Assembly: GCF_000502875.1 (NCBI RefSeq)
Contig: NZ_AYWX01000018.1
Coordinates: 1-64,000, forward strand
Direction: 5' to 3'
Origin: Mesorhizobium sp. L2C084A000
GTDB lineage: Bacteria > Pseudomonadota > Alphaproteobacteria > Rhizobiales > Rhizobiaceae
DNA length: 64,000 nucleotides
The notes under the pieces are model-generated. The model saw only the letters and a list, made by a program, of their open reading frames with translations, did no database searches and was not told where the DNA came from. Positions 18,407 through 26,962 of the stretch are shown one piece after another (positions within the stretch are counted from its first letter, which is position 1; every line of letters begins with the position of its first letter). Made by a program: the position numbers and the translations under genes.

Positions 18407-18628
18407 CTACGGTGTAGACGGTGTTCCTCGACCTGCCGAGCGCCACATGTAAAGGCTTTTCAAATCGCTGGTCTTGCACGCAACCCTCCCGAACCCGAAC
18501 GCGACCCAATTCGAGATGAACCAATAGGTTCCCGAGCCTAGAGCGATCAGAAGAACCGAGGCGCGTCTGCGCGCGTCGGCCTCAACCTTCCCCATGTCCC
18601 TGTCATCGCCTCCGCTAACATATCGCAT
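18407..18628 (-). CDS. Small putative membrane protein, coupled to the kinase-like gene
   Basis: A 73-codon frame whose ATG overlaps the upstream stop as TAATG, the arrangement typical of translational coupling. The peptide has a charged N-terminus (about residues 1-26) and then a hydrophobic, aromatic-rich segment (about 28-50) that could span the membrane once. No family recognised. It is the last member of the nucleotidyltransferase / SAICAR-synthetase-like / AbrB / kinase-like operon. It could be a spurious frame or the 5' remnant of a longer membrane protein. Confidence 0.35.
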   Translation of the reverse strand: MRYVSGGDDRDMGKVEADARRRASVLLIALGSGTYWFISNWVAFGFGRVACKTSDLKSLYMWRSAGRGTPSTP

Positions 18629-19155
18629 TAGCTTCCACGGCCGATTTCCCCGAAATACGACCTGAGTTTGTCAAGGCAATGATTGAGGTCGTTCATATCC
18701 GTTCGTATAGTCGGCCCCTCGCAAAGAAGCCTCCGATCCTTGTAGCGCACCAGGAAATCTTCATGCCATGCGGTGGCTTCAGGCTTTTCGTCTTTGCGCT
18801 GAGCCAGGCGTTGGAGTGTTGTCGGTAGATCGCACCAGAGCAGTGCCGTTGGCGTCCAGAGCCGCCAGCGGGCCCTGAAGAAATCGGCAGGTACCAGCGT
18901 AGCGATTGTCAGCCACCCCCGGTCCAATACTACCGGCCTGCCTGCGGCGCGATCCAGCGCTTCAGCAATGCCGCGCAATCCTGCATTCAGGACGCCTTCG
19001 CTGTCGCCGCTATTGTAAGCAAGCATCAGCGCCGCGCCATGCGAGTTGCCGAAAGGGCGCAAATATTGCGCCCCCACGCTGTCCGCCAGAAGCCTCGCCA
19101 AGGTCGTCTTGCCGGCTCCATCATGTCCGTCCAGCGCAATTACCCGATCAGTCAA
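18628..19155 (-). CDS. Thymidylate-kinase-like P-loop protein
   Basis: A 175-aa protein with a TTG start (TTG ACT GAT). Walker A is GHDGAGKTT at residues 9-17, followed by a dTMP-kinase-like order of parts: a VVLDRGW segment near 75 (equivalent to the DR[YF] step of dTMP kinases), a WCDLPTTLQRLAQR segment near 109-122 (like the L-D-V-P-x-x-x-L-x-R step) and a C-terminal helix. dTMP kinases phosphorylate dTMP with ATP. This protein is shorter than housekeeping Tmk (about 200-210 aa), and the usual arginine-rich lid is not obvious, so another nucleotide or small molecule is likely. It follows the AbrB-like gene by 11 bp within a minus-strand operon that also encodes a nucleotidyltransferase and a SAICAR-synthetase-like enzyme. 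Confidence 0.75.
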   Translation of the reverse strand: MTDRVIALDGHDGAGKTTLARLLADSVGAQYLRPFGNSHGAALMLAYNSGDSEGVLNAGLRGIAEALDRAAGRPVVLDRGWLTIATLVPADFFRARWRLWTPTALLWCDLPTTLQRLAQRKDEKPEATAWHEDFLVRYKDRRLLCEGPTIRTDMNDLNHCLDKLRSYFGEIGRGS

Positions 19156-19166
19156 CCTGGAAGTCC

Positions 19167-19472
19167 CTAATAGGGCAACAGACGCACCAATTGCTGCTCG
19201 TCGTCGAGCTCGAGCCAGTAATGTCGGTGCGACGCCTTCTCAAGCACCGCTCGTGGTTCGCCAAGCAGTTCCATTTGCCCTTTTGGTGATACCCGCGATC
19301 CCGAATTACTGGGATCGGGCTGGAGCAGAACACTATCCTTTTGCATGGTCACAGCCACACGCGTTCCTTTGCCGGGTTCCATCCGCAAAGTTTTTCGCGC
19401 TGAGAGCGGAAGCGTCAGCACTCCACCGGGAGATATTTTCGAACTCCGGTTCTTAACGGTCATGATGGGCAT
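19167..19472 (-). CDS. AbrB/SpoVT-like DNA-binding domain protein
   Basis: A 101-aa protein. The start at 19472 is fixed by an AAGGAGGAGG ribosome-binding site 6-7 bp upstream; the longer open frame reaching into the neighbour is not used. Residues 4-45 have the swapped-hairpin AbrB pattern: SSKISPGGVLTLPLSARKTLRMEPG, then hydrophobic strands ending in VLLQP. AbrB-type domains bind DNA as dimers and commonly act as autoregulators or antitoxin-like partners. The C-terminal half is charged and unknown. It lies between the SAICAR-synthetase-like gene (34 bp) and the kinase-like gene (11 bp), so I infer an operon regulator. Confidence 0.65.
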   Translation of the reverse strand: MPIMTVKNRSSKISPGGVLTLPLSARKTLRMEPGKGTRVAVTMQKDSVLLQPDPSNSGSRVSPKGQMELLGEPRAVLEKASHRHYWLELDDEQQLVRLLPY

Positions 19473-19506
19473 CGCCAGCCTCCTCCTTCTCTTGTACGAA
19501 TACTGA

Positions 19507-20490
19507 CTATGAAGCGAATATGATCTGATACAGCTTCTCATATCGATCCAGAACGGCGGCCGGCTCTCCGCCCGACCGCCACTGGTCTTTGTCCAACGCC
19601 TCGCTATCGTCGGCGGCGCGGCTTCGCACCCGCATACAATCGGGACTAATCTCCCCGAAAATGACCGAGCCCGTGCGGTCGATGAAAAAACAAATGTCGA
19701 TGAGTTGAAGCCCGCGTTCTGCAAACAACTCTTCTATCCACCCGAACGTGTCGCGCGCCAGTTGCTTGGCGCGCGCGCAATCGTCGATCCAGATGCTGGC
19801 ATAGTCATCGGACAGCGGCTCGTCTGCCAAGCGTTTGCCATGTTCGTCTTCAAGCGGATTGCGCCAGTCAAAGCATACGACAGGCGTCTCGAAACGGCTC
19901 CAGCGCGCCAGCGGAGTTCCACCGAAAGCCGTCTCATGGGCCTCGGTGTAACGATAGCGATGCAGCGGGGAACCGATGTGGTATCGCTTGACGCGAACCT
20001 CGAGATTTCCAGGCGTCACGACATGCTCCGCGAGAAGAAGTCCTTGGTCACTGTCGACCAGGCCAAGGAATGCATTGGACAAATGCCGCGGGCCAGGTCG
20101 TCGGGTCATTGCGCGAAAAAGCTCGGCACAGAACTTCGTGCGTACGCGCTCGGTCCCCGGAACGATCCCGTATCGATTGTTGGTGAATGAATATACGGAC
20201 GGCAGAAGCTTGGCGACGGCAATTCTGGGTGTGAGAAGGCGCACTTCCTTGCTCTCTCCGACCGCTAGAAGCTTCAGTTCGTTGAAGGTAACGGAAAGAC
20301 TGCACAGAACCTGTTCGAGCATTGAGCAGGTACTGCCAACCAAGCATATGGGAATGACTTCGCCGGACGGGCCCTCGATGGTGAAACCATCCGGCACTCC
20401 ATCTAGAAATCTGATGGGGAGTTCTAGATCCGCGCACTGATCGAGGAGCACCTCATATGCGTATCGAAAGGACGTTGCGGCTTTTGCCAC
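19507..20490 (-). CDS. SAICAR-synthetase-like (PurC-fold) enzyme
   Basis: A 327-aa protein with a GTG start, 9 bp after the nucleotidyltransferase stop. The C-terminal third contains IFGEISPDCMRVR followed by SEALDKDQWR, which matches the D-E-[IV]-x-[ST]-P-D ... LDK-[DE]-x-x-R signature of SAICAR synthetase (PurC), an ATP-dependent ligase joining an amino acid to a purine precursor. The N-terminal part is diverged and some 70 residues longer than common PurC. In this operon, with a nucleotidyltransferase and a thymidylate-kinase-like protein, it is unlikely to be the housekeeping purine gene. I infer ligation of an amino acid or amine to a nucleotide-like acceptor in a specialised pathway. 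Confidence 0.7.
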   Translation of the reverse strand: MAKAATSFRYAYEVLLDQCADLELPIRFLDGVPDGFTIEGPSGEVIPICLVGSTCSMLEQVLCSLSVTFNELKLLAVGESKEVRLLTPRIAVAKLLPSVYSFTNNRYGIVPGTERVRTKFCAELFRAMTRRPGPRHLSNAFLGLVDSDQGLLLAEHVVTPGNLEVRVKRYHIGSPLHRYRYTEAHETAFGGTPLARWSRFETPVVCFDWRNPLEDEHGKRLADEPLSDDYASIWIDDCARAKQLARDTFGWIEELFAERGLQLIDICFFIDRTGSVIFGEISPDCMRVRSRAADDSEALDKDQWRSGGEPAAVLDRYEKLYQIIFAS

Positions 20491-20499
20491 GTTTGCTTC

Positions 20500-21798
20500 T
20501 CACTCACTTGGGCGCAGTATCCGAAAATCTTCGTCAAGGCGCCTCAGCGTCTGTTCTGTTGCAGTGGCGGCCGCAGCCAGAGCGTTTGCCGGACGCTCCG
20601 TCGCACGCTGCTGCTCATATGCAGTATCAAACCCGCATAGCTCAACCAACCACTGCTGAACCTTTTCTTTTGGCCAATACCTGCCAGCCGCACCGAAGGT
20701 TCCCTTTGCGATATTGGCAGGAATTTTCACAAAGTAACTATATAAATTTCGGCGATCGTTGCCATCTGAATTATTTTCCTTCAACGCGTGTCCGACCATG
20801 CCAAGTTGCTGGCGCAGGCGGACCATGCCGAAGCTGAGATTGCGCGCTAGAAGCAGTGGAGTCTGCTTGTGCGGCAATTCCACCTCGCCGAACAGGCAAA
20901 GGCCATAATCGGCGAGATTATCGCCCGAGAGGAGTTGCATATTCCACAGCTGCCGAGGAGTGTACACGCCAACGTTCAACTCCTTCCCGCCCCAGGTTGG
21001 GCAAGTGTTGGCCAGCTTTTGCAGGGTCACCGTTTCGTTGTCGACCACCAGCACCACGTCATAGTCGGCAAATTTCTCACTTAAGACGCTGGAGCCATAC
21101 ACGATGATCGCCTGCAATCCTTTCACGCTGTCCCGCAGATCAGCGAGGAAGCCGAAACGTTTCGTGCGCGGGTCCGAAGTATCGATTTGTTTGATGCTGG
21201 CTCGCTCAGCGGTCACAGAAGCGCCAAGTCGCTCGACCACCTGATCGAACAATTGCCGCAGGTCGAGCAGCCTTTGGACCTTTGAACGATCCGTTCGGGA
21301 TGCCAACGCTGTTACAGCGTCGCAAAGCCCAATTTCCGCCAATTGCGGCATCTGCGCCTGAAGCAGGCCGGCTTGCCAAAGCTTGTCATACTTGCTCCCG
21401 ATCGTTCCATCGGACGCCCTGTCTTGCACGATGGCGGCCGACATTGTGACGGACGCTAGGAACAGGACTGACTGAATCCAGAATCGTGTTTGTTCGCCGG
21501 TGTCTGCCATCAAACCATCTGAGCCGGGATAAGCCATTCTCATGCTGGCGGCGGCTGGGCGCGGATGCACGGCCTCGAAGAAGCGAGGCTGAAACAGAGA
21601 TGACCAGGACAGCGTCTGAGGTGAAATGCAGCGAGAATTTGCCAGACCCTGTTGCCAGGCCCATCGATGGATGTCGATCAGATCGGCCTCGCAATAGTCG
21701 TTGCCGAGGAGAATAAAATCAACAGTGAATGGCTGCGCCCTCCAGGACGGCGGATGCTCCACACGATGCACGTCCACTACCGCTTTAGGAGTCGGCAT
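20500..21798 (-). CDS. Pol-beta-fold nucleotidyltransferase domain protein
   Basis: About 432 aa from the ATG at 21798 (a GTG at 21804 is in frame). A nucleotidyltransferase signature lies near residues 233-252: VYGSSVLSEKFADYDVVLVVD, with Gly235-Ser236 and the metal-binding pair Asp245-x-Asp247. This is the GS-x(8)-DxD arrangement of pol-beta-type NTases, which transfer NMP to proteins, small molecules or nucleotides. The N-terminal 200 residues and the helical C-terminal 150 residues have no motif I can name. It is first in the minus-strand operon with PurC-like, AbrB-like and kinase-like genes. It is not an obvious CD-NTase or MNT antitoxin because of its large flanking regions. Confidence 0.65.
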   Translation of the reverse strand: MPTPKAVVDVHRVEHPPSWRAQPFTVDFILLGNDYCEADLIDIHRWAWQQGLANSRCISPQTLSWSSLFQPRFFEAVHPRPAAASMRMAYPGSDGLMADTGEQTRFWIQSVLFLASVTMSAAIVQDRASDGTIGSKYDKLWQAGLLQAQMPQLAEIGLCDAVTALASRTDRSKVQRLLDLRQLFDQVVERLGASVTAERASIKQIDTSDPRTKRFGFLADLRDSVKGLQAIIVYGSSVLSEKFADYDVVLVVDNETVTLQKLANTCPTWGGKELNVGVYTPRQLWNMQLLSGDNLADYGLCLFGEVELPHKQTPLLLARNLSFGMVRLRQQLGMVGHALKENNSDGNDRRNLYSYFVKIPANIAKGTFGAAGRYWPKEKVQQWLVELCGFDTAYEQQRATERPANALAAAATATEQTLRRLDEDFRILRPSE

Positions 21799-22252
21799 CT
21801 GCACTCAATTGGTTGGGTACCAGTTGTCAACGGCGGAAGCGTAGGCGTTTCCGCCGCTGAAAGCCAGCCGACACGCGCGGCAATCGGATGTAGAGGACCC
21901 AAGAATCCAAGTATCGAGACATAGGCCAATCACGCCGTCTCAGCGCAGCCAAATCTGATGCCTGCATATCCTTGGGTCACCGTTGCCGGCTCTAACCGAC
22001 GTCATCTGTTGGAAGCTAGTTGCTCTCTGAATGCTCTGCAGCCATCTGCAGATTCCCTCTCGAGTATCAATTACTAATTTCAGCCGTAGGAGGTTGCGGC
22101 TCTTCCGATTGCTGGCCGAACAACATGAGAGTGACGACCTCCCTTTGCTTGCCAAAATTTCAGCCTTGAAATTAAGACTCATTCTCCGAGAGAAACGACT
22201 TGAAAATCAAGCATATTGGTCTCACTCTCCTTTCGTGTTTATGGGGGTGGCG
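21799..22252. other. Divergent intergenic region
   Basis: 454 bp between the minus-strand nucleotidyltransferase and the plus-strand SNase-like gene. The frame of the SNase-like gene stays open back to 22031, but no RBS supports the earlier ATG. Promoters for both directions should be here; I cannot assign them. Confidence 0.4.
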
Positions 22253-23389
22253 ATGGGCTATGTTGAGATACAAGGAGAGGTCGATGTTTTTCAATATTGG
22301 CCTCATGGAGTATCTGACGTCGACACTTTGAAATTTATCCCAGATTTGACAACCGCGAGGTACTTTTCGGATAGCGCGCCAGCTAAGGTTGGAACGTACT
22401 TCGAACACGGCGGCACCTTCCAGCCGGACGACAACGAGCCGGGTGTAGAACGATTCAAGCCAATTCTTCGCAGAAGCGGCGGAGGTTCATTGTCAGTTCG
22501 TCTGCAAGGCATCGACGCGCCGGAGACTCACTATGCCCCAAACTTTCGCGAGGGTATGTTCGATGGCGACTACGCCAAATGGATCGCCAAACACATGTCG
22601 CGGCAGATGTCGTACCGGCAACCCTACGGCAAGCTGTGTACGGATTTCTTTGCGAACGGATTGCGTTCGAAGCTCGGCATAGGTCCGTATGATCCCGCGA
22701 ACGCTGAAGTCAAGGTCACAGCAAAGCTCAAGATACTGGCCGACAGCATCAACGGTGCTGCAGATGTTTTCGGTAGGGTTGTTGGATATGTAGCGATTTC
22801 GCACAACGGGCAGGACGTCGTCTTGAACGATGCTGCTCTGTCGGAGGGGTTCGCATTCTGCTCTTTCTACGGAACCATGACGTTGCACGAGATGCAGCGT
22901 CTCGCCGATCTTTTCTCCGCCCACGGATCGGACGGTGCACGAAGATCCCAGTTGAGGAGCAATGTTTCAAACCATTTGCGTGACTTCGAGCCAGGGCTGT
23001 GCACGACAAAATCCATGCGTGACACCGATCTAGACGATAACGGTGTCAATTCAATTCGAGGAACGGATTCCTTCCGCTCGAAGTGCTTCGATCCGAAGCT
23101 GTTTCGGCGCTGCGTAGATTGGATCGGACGACGAGAAGCGCTTAACGATGCCAGCTCATTGCTCGACTACATGCGCACCAACGACGAGGAGGTGGTGCTG
23201 TTAAGTGACTTCGCCGCCGCGAATGGCGACTGGACCCAAGCGCGAAAGTTCTCAATGGGCTCTCTTATCGGCCGCGACGGCGCCTTTCGCTACAAGCCAG
23301 GCGACGTCGTCTTCGAAGCCCGTCCGATCACTATCGTCGACGATCAGCGGCGGCCTCTGCCTGACAGCTTCCTGGCGCCTTATCCTTAA
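22253..23389 (+). CDS. SNase-like (thermonuclease-fold) protein
   Basis: About 378 aa from the ATG at 22253, preceded by GGGGGTGG. The segment VRLQGIDAPETH (about residues 84-95) is the signature of the staphylococcal-nuclease fold (V-R-L-x-G-I-D-A-P-E). A later GRVVGYV-type strand (near 180) fits a second piece of the OB-like fold. A large insertion lies between them, and the C-terminal 140 residues are unknown. The usual catalytic arginines and Asp/Glu are not all identifiable by eye, so nuclease activity is uncertain. No signal peptide at this start. Stand-alone gene, converging on the ferritin-like/GMC operon. Confidence 0.6.
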   Translation: MGYVEIQGEVDVFQYWPHGVSDVDTLKFIPDLTTARYFSDSAPAKVGTYFEHGGTFQPDDNEPGVERFKPILRRSGGGSLSVRLQGIDAPETHYAPNFREGMFDGDYAKWIAKHMSRQMSYRQPYGKLCTDFFANGLRSKLGIGPYDPANAEVKVTAKLKILADSINGAADVFGRVVGYVAISHNGQDVVLNDAALSEGFAFCSFYGTMTLHEMQRLADLFSAHGSDGARRSQLRSNVSNHLRDFEPGLCTTKSMRDTDLDDNGVNSIRGTDSFRSKCFDPKLFRRCVDWIGRREALNDASSLLDYMRTNDEEVVLLSDFAAANGDWTQARKFSMGSLIGRDGAFRYKPGDVVFEARPITIVDDQRRPLPDSFLAPYP

Positions 23390-23406
23390 GTCGGGTTTGC
23401 CGGAGG

Positions 23407-24600
23407 TCATCTAGCTGACGCTAAGGCACCCGCAATCTGCTTCAGGTTTGCCTCGGCTACCCCGAGTTGGCCAGGCGCATGTCCCGAGGTGGCGAGCTCT
23501 GCCGCAGTTTCGGCGAGCTCGTGAGCGCACTCAGCCGCAACGGCAAGTGCAATACTTTCGGCAGCGGGAAGCGTGACATGACGTGTCAGCCCGAAGGCAG
23601 CGCCCGCATGCGAGCCGTCGCCTCGGCCCGATGAAAGCTTGGCGAGCGCTTCGCCAAGTGGCTTGATTACCGTCGTCATCGCGTTGATTGCAGTATCGCA
23701 AAACAACTCCGCGACCTTGCTCGCCGGGCCCGACGCAAAGGCATGCTGCAGCAATCGCAGCATCAGCGAGTAAACGTCGTCGAACAGATCACCGAGTTGG
23801 CTCGCGAATGGGTCTCTGATCAGATTGATCTTTCCATGGGCGTTCCAGTCGCCCCGGATTCGGGGCACCGGATTTTCAAGGACCGGTCGCGCAGGTTCGA
23901 AGGCGGGGTCGCGTTCTTTCTCTGTTACAAGCGAAGCCAATGTCCGTTGAAAGACAGCAAAATGGGAGTCTCCTCGGTCGTAGTCAGTCCCCTCACCTTG
24001 CTCCGTAATCATGTCTATCGCAGCGAGGGCCGAGACCCTGTCTTTGATCGGAATGATGTTGGGGAAGTGGGTGATGTCAGGCCCCATCTCGCCTTGGGTG
24101 CCTTGAAAGAAAAGCTGGTCCTCCGGCAAGTTAAGAATCTGCTCGCGGATGAGCGCATAAAGCTCGCCGACCGATCGATATTCTGTCGGCTCGTCATCGT
24201 CGGTTCGCGCATCGACAGGAAGGATGAGTTGGTCGGCCGGCGTTTCGTATGACACAAAGCGACGGAGCGCGGACGGGCCAAAGCGCTCCAGAGCAAGCGG
24301 CAGATGGAAGCCGTAGTACGAACGGCGTTGCGGGAAATTCGGTCGCAGATAGTACGGCGATCCGCCCACGGCCGCTAGGATGTTCCACGCTTGGGCAAGA
24401 TGGAGCATCTCTTCTGCTGCGACCATGTAAATTTCTGAGGCCCAAAGCCTTACGGCCTGAAGCTGCTTCCAGCTCAACCCACCCTCGTCGAGGTCTTGCT
24501 TGATCGAGAACGCGGCGAACAGATAGGAGCATGCTAGGCCGTGTTCTAGTTCGCATGCCTCGGTGAGCAGGCTTAAGAGGCGTGATCGGCTTGCCTGCAT
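23407..24600 (-). CDS. Ferritin-like VioB/RebD-type protein
   Basis: A 397-aa protein. The N-terminal 250 residues show the ferritin-like pattern of the iminophenyl-pyruvate dimer synthase type: ELEHGLACSYLFAAFSIK with an E-x2-H (residues about 17-20), then AAEEMLHLAQAWNIL with E-E-x2-H (about 61-65) and a GGSPYYLRPNFP step. Known members couple oxidised amino-acid-derived imines in violacein and rebeccamycin pathways, but many uncharacterised ones sit beside dehydrogenases. It follows a GMC oxidoreductase by 4 bp and its small subunit, so the three should work together. A C-terminal region of about 140 residues, rich in Ala, is helical. Substrate unknown. Confidence 0.7.
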   Translation of the reverse strand: MQASRSRLLSLLTEACELEHGLACSYLFAAFSIKQDLDEGGLSWKQLQAVRLWASEIYMVAAEEMLHLAQAWNILAAVGGSPYYLRPNFPQRRSYYGFHLPLALERFGPSALRRFVSYETPADQLILPVDARTDDDEPTEYRSVGELYALIREQILNLPEDQLFFQGTQGEMGPDITHFPNIIPIKDRVSALAAIDMITEQGEGTDYDRGDSHFAVFQRTLASLVTEKERDPAFEPARPVLENPVPRIRGDWNAHGKINLIRDPFASQLGDLFDDVYSLMLRLLQHAFASGPASKVAELFCDTAINAMTTVIKPLGEALAKLSSGRGDGSHAGAAFGLTRHVTLPAAESIALAVAAECAHELAETAAELATSGHAPGQLGVAEANLKQIAGALASAR

Positions 24601-24604
24601 GAAT

Positions 24605-26287
24605 CTACGATCCCCTTTGCAGCAACGAGGAAATCTTCGATGCCGCCCGCAGCGCCAAGGCTGCGACGGTCAAGGTTGGGTTGGCTGTTCCACCAGTGGG
24701 AAAGGTGGAAGCGCCGACGATAAAGAGGTTGTCGTGTTCATGAGCGCGGCAGTGCTGGTTTACGACCGAGCTACCTGCATCAGTTCCCATCCGCGTTGTA
24801 CCGATGATGTGACCTGCGCCGGAATAGGTATCTTTGGGTTGAGGTTTGCGATCAGAATCTGGGATCTCGAGGCGATCGAAAATGCTCGAGATTAGTGCCG
24901 CGGCCTTTTCGAAGGCCAAGCGGTTGTAATCTTCCAGGTGCAGGGAAAGCTGAGCGCGTGGCATGCCAAACGAATCGGATACTGCGTCAGCAAGTGTCAC
25001 TCGATTGTGGGCGGAAGGCAGCATCTCGGTGGAATAGCTTATTCGGAACTGCCGGATCAGCCGATCACCTAACGCGACCCTCAATCGAGATCCGATCAAG
25101 CCTTCCACAAGCTTTTGTTCAAGAGCCGCAAACGGAGTCTCCACCCGGCCCATTCCGTCGTTACCGATCGAGAGCCGGAAGGCGGCGTGCGACGCCCGAA
25201 ACGTACCGTCGCGAAACGTATCGACGCCGACTGTGGTTGGTGGCCCGCGATAGGGGAAAAGCGGCTGCGGAACGACAGCAGCCATCTGGCCCTGGAGGTG
25301 ATCCATTAGGTTGCGGCCGACCTGACCGCTACCGTTTGCCACGCCGGTGGGCGCCGCGTCACTGTCGCTCGAGATCAACAGGAGGCGGGGTGTTTCGATT
25401 GAGTGAGCTGCAATGACGTAAATGTCGGCCCGGAGACGTCTCTCGTCCCGCCGTCCCTGTTCGTCCCACCGGGTATAGCGCAAAGCACTGACGCGTCTGG
25501 TCATGCTATCCAGCTCGATCCGCGTCACGACCGCCTGTGTGCGCAGAACCGCACCAGCGGTCGTTGCCTTGCTGACATGCACAGTGGCATCGTACTTCGC
25601 GCCAATTGGACATATGGGAACGCAGGACGAATTTCCGGCGCAGGCCGGCCGGCCGTCATACGGTCGTGAGTTTCGGGCCTGGGGCGTGGTCAACACGCGG
25701 ACATCGGCTCCCTCGAAGGTCAAACCCTCGACGGCCTTCGCAACGAAGATATCGCCGTAAGCCGGCCATATCTTGCTCATTGGGAAGGCTCGGCTACGGT
25801 ATGCTCCGTGCAGGCCATTGAGCTCCGCATGATCACCGGCAACACCGAGTTCGGTCTCGGCTTCACAATACCACGGCTCCAGGTCGTCGTAATCGATCGG
25901 CCAATCGACACCCACCCCATAGGAGGTCGCCAATCGGAAATCCGCCGGCACATGACGCGGCATGTTTCCAAGCATGTGCCACGTCGAACCGCCGACCCGG
26001 CGCAGATACGTACTTTTGAAAGGCGAAGGCCCCAACTGGATGTAGTCCTTTTCAGAATCGGGGCTCCAGACCGGAGACGAAGGCTGGTTGTCGGCATATG
26101 GGGAACGTGGCGTTTTGATTGCCGCAAGCGAATAGTCGGCCACGAGATCCTGCCGGTTCCTGCCCGCCGGCCCGGCCTCGAGCATCACGACGCGGTAGTT
26201 GGCGGCGGCCAAACGGTAGGCAATGAGGGCGCCAGCAACACCGGCGCCCACAACGGCGACGTCGCAGCGGTCAAGATCATCAGACAT
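24605..26287 (-). CDS. GMC-family FAD-dependent dehydrogenase
   Basis: About 560 aa from the ATG at 26287, with GGAGG 10 bp upstream. The N-terminal FAD-binding Rossmann motif is VVGAGVAGALIAYRLA (about residues 12-27), closed by VVMLEAG. A RRVGGSTWHMLGNM segment is the GMC signature 1 region. The C-terminus has GTTRMGTD, then NLFIVGASTFPTGGTANPTLT, with the active-site region of the GMC family. Similar proteins are gluconate/sorbitol-type dehydrogenase large subunits that pass electrons to cytochromes. No Tat or Sec signal is seen. The preceding gene, overlapping by 8 bp, encodes a matching small subunit. Confidence 0.85.
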   Translation of the reverse strand: MSDDLDRCDVAVVGAGVAGALIAYRLAAANYRVVMLEAGPAGRNRQDLVADYSLAAIKTPRSPYADNQPSSPVWSPDSEKDYIQLGPSPFKSTYLRRVGGSTWHMLGNMPRHVPADFRLATSYGVGVDWPIDYDDLEPWYCEAETELGVAGDHAELNGLHGAYRSRAFPMSKIWPAYGDIFVAKAVEGLTFEGADVRVLTTPQARNSRPYDGRPACAGNSSCVPICPIGAKYDATVHVSKATTAGAVLRTQAVVTRIELDSMTRRVSALRYTRWDEQGRRDERRLRADIYVIAAHSIETPRLLLISSDSDAAPTGVANGSGQVGRNLMDHLQGQMAAVVPQPLFPYRGPPTTVGVDTFRDGTFRASHAAFRLSIGNDGMGRVETPFAALEQKLVEGLIGSRLRVALGDRLIRQFRISYSTEMLPSAHNRVTLADAVSDSFGMPRAQLSLHLEDYNRLAFEKAAALISSIFDRLEIPDSDRKPQPKDTYSGAGHIIGTTRMGTDAGSSVVNQHCRAHEHDNLFIVGASTFPTGGTANPTLTVAALALRAASKISSLLQRGS

Positions 26288-26675
26288 CTGGAGCGTACCT
26301 CCAGTGGCCAAAATAGCCGCCGGAGAGGCCAGGCGGATGGGCTCGCGCCGCGCGCCAGATCAATCCTCCGAAATACGCCTCTTCACTAACAAATGCGGCA
26401 TCGACGCCATTCTCGGCTGAAAGGCGCCCGGCATACCAGACATGTGCGAGCCGTCGTGCCGCATGGCCGACCTCCGGCTGTTGCTTGATCGTGGCCATCA
26501 AGGCCGCCTCTGGATCGGCATTGGCCTTCGCTTCATCGACAGCGATCGCGAGGCTGGCGAGTTCTGAAGCCCAATCAGGCTTCGAGGACATGATCGTGGC
26601 GTAGAGCTGTTCAAGCTCCCCGCCGATATCGGAGTAGCCGGTCACAAACTTCGACATTTCTAGAAATGTCGCCAC
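26280..26675 (-). CDS. Small subunit of the GMC dehydrogenase (FAD-SLDH-type)
   Basis: About 131 aa from a GTG at 26675, which has GGGAG 11 bp upstream; an ATG at 26657 is the alternative but lacks an RBS. The C-terminal pattern W-Y-x-G ... EAYFGGLIWRAARAHPPGLSGGYFGHWRYAP matches the small subunit of membrane-bound FAD-dependent sorbitol dehydrogenases, a helical partner needed for assembly or export of the large subunit. No twin-arginine signal is visible, unlike many of these small subunits. It overlaps the GMC gene by 8 bp, which supports a complex. A 20-bp perfect palindrome covers its first codons. Confidence 0.7.
   Translation of the reverse strand: MATFLEMSKFVTGYSDIGGELEQLYATIMSSKPDWASELASLAIAVDEAKANADPEAALMATIKQQPEVGHAARRLAHVWYAGRLSAENGVDAAFVSEEAYFGGLIWRAARAHPPGLSGGYFGHWRYAPDV
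26652..26671. repeat. 20-bp perfect palindrome at the start of the dehydrogenase small subunit
   Basis: CGACATTTCTAGAAATGTCG reads the same on both strands. It covers codons 2-8 of the gene if the GTG start is used, or the start codon itself if the ATG is used. It could be a repressor operator or an RNA hairpin that gates translation. Confidence 0.6.
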
Positions 26676-26962
26676 GCTCTTTCTATCTCCCAGATACCAT
26701 AATTTCCTACTCCCTACCTTTTGCCTCAAGCAAGCCGTACGCTCCGATTGTCGGTCCTCATCTATGACATAGAGGCACGGTCTAGATGGCACTAGCCACC
26801 GCGGCAGGCACTCCAAGTGCTGAACCGAACGAGCTAAGACTGACGCGGTTTTGTTACTTCTGATATTACGCACTCCTACAGCCAAGTCTACTGGATAGGC
26901 GGGCGTTCCCTTGATATCCTAGGAGACAAAATAGAAAAAGACGCTGTCTCAGAGGGGAACTG

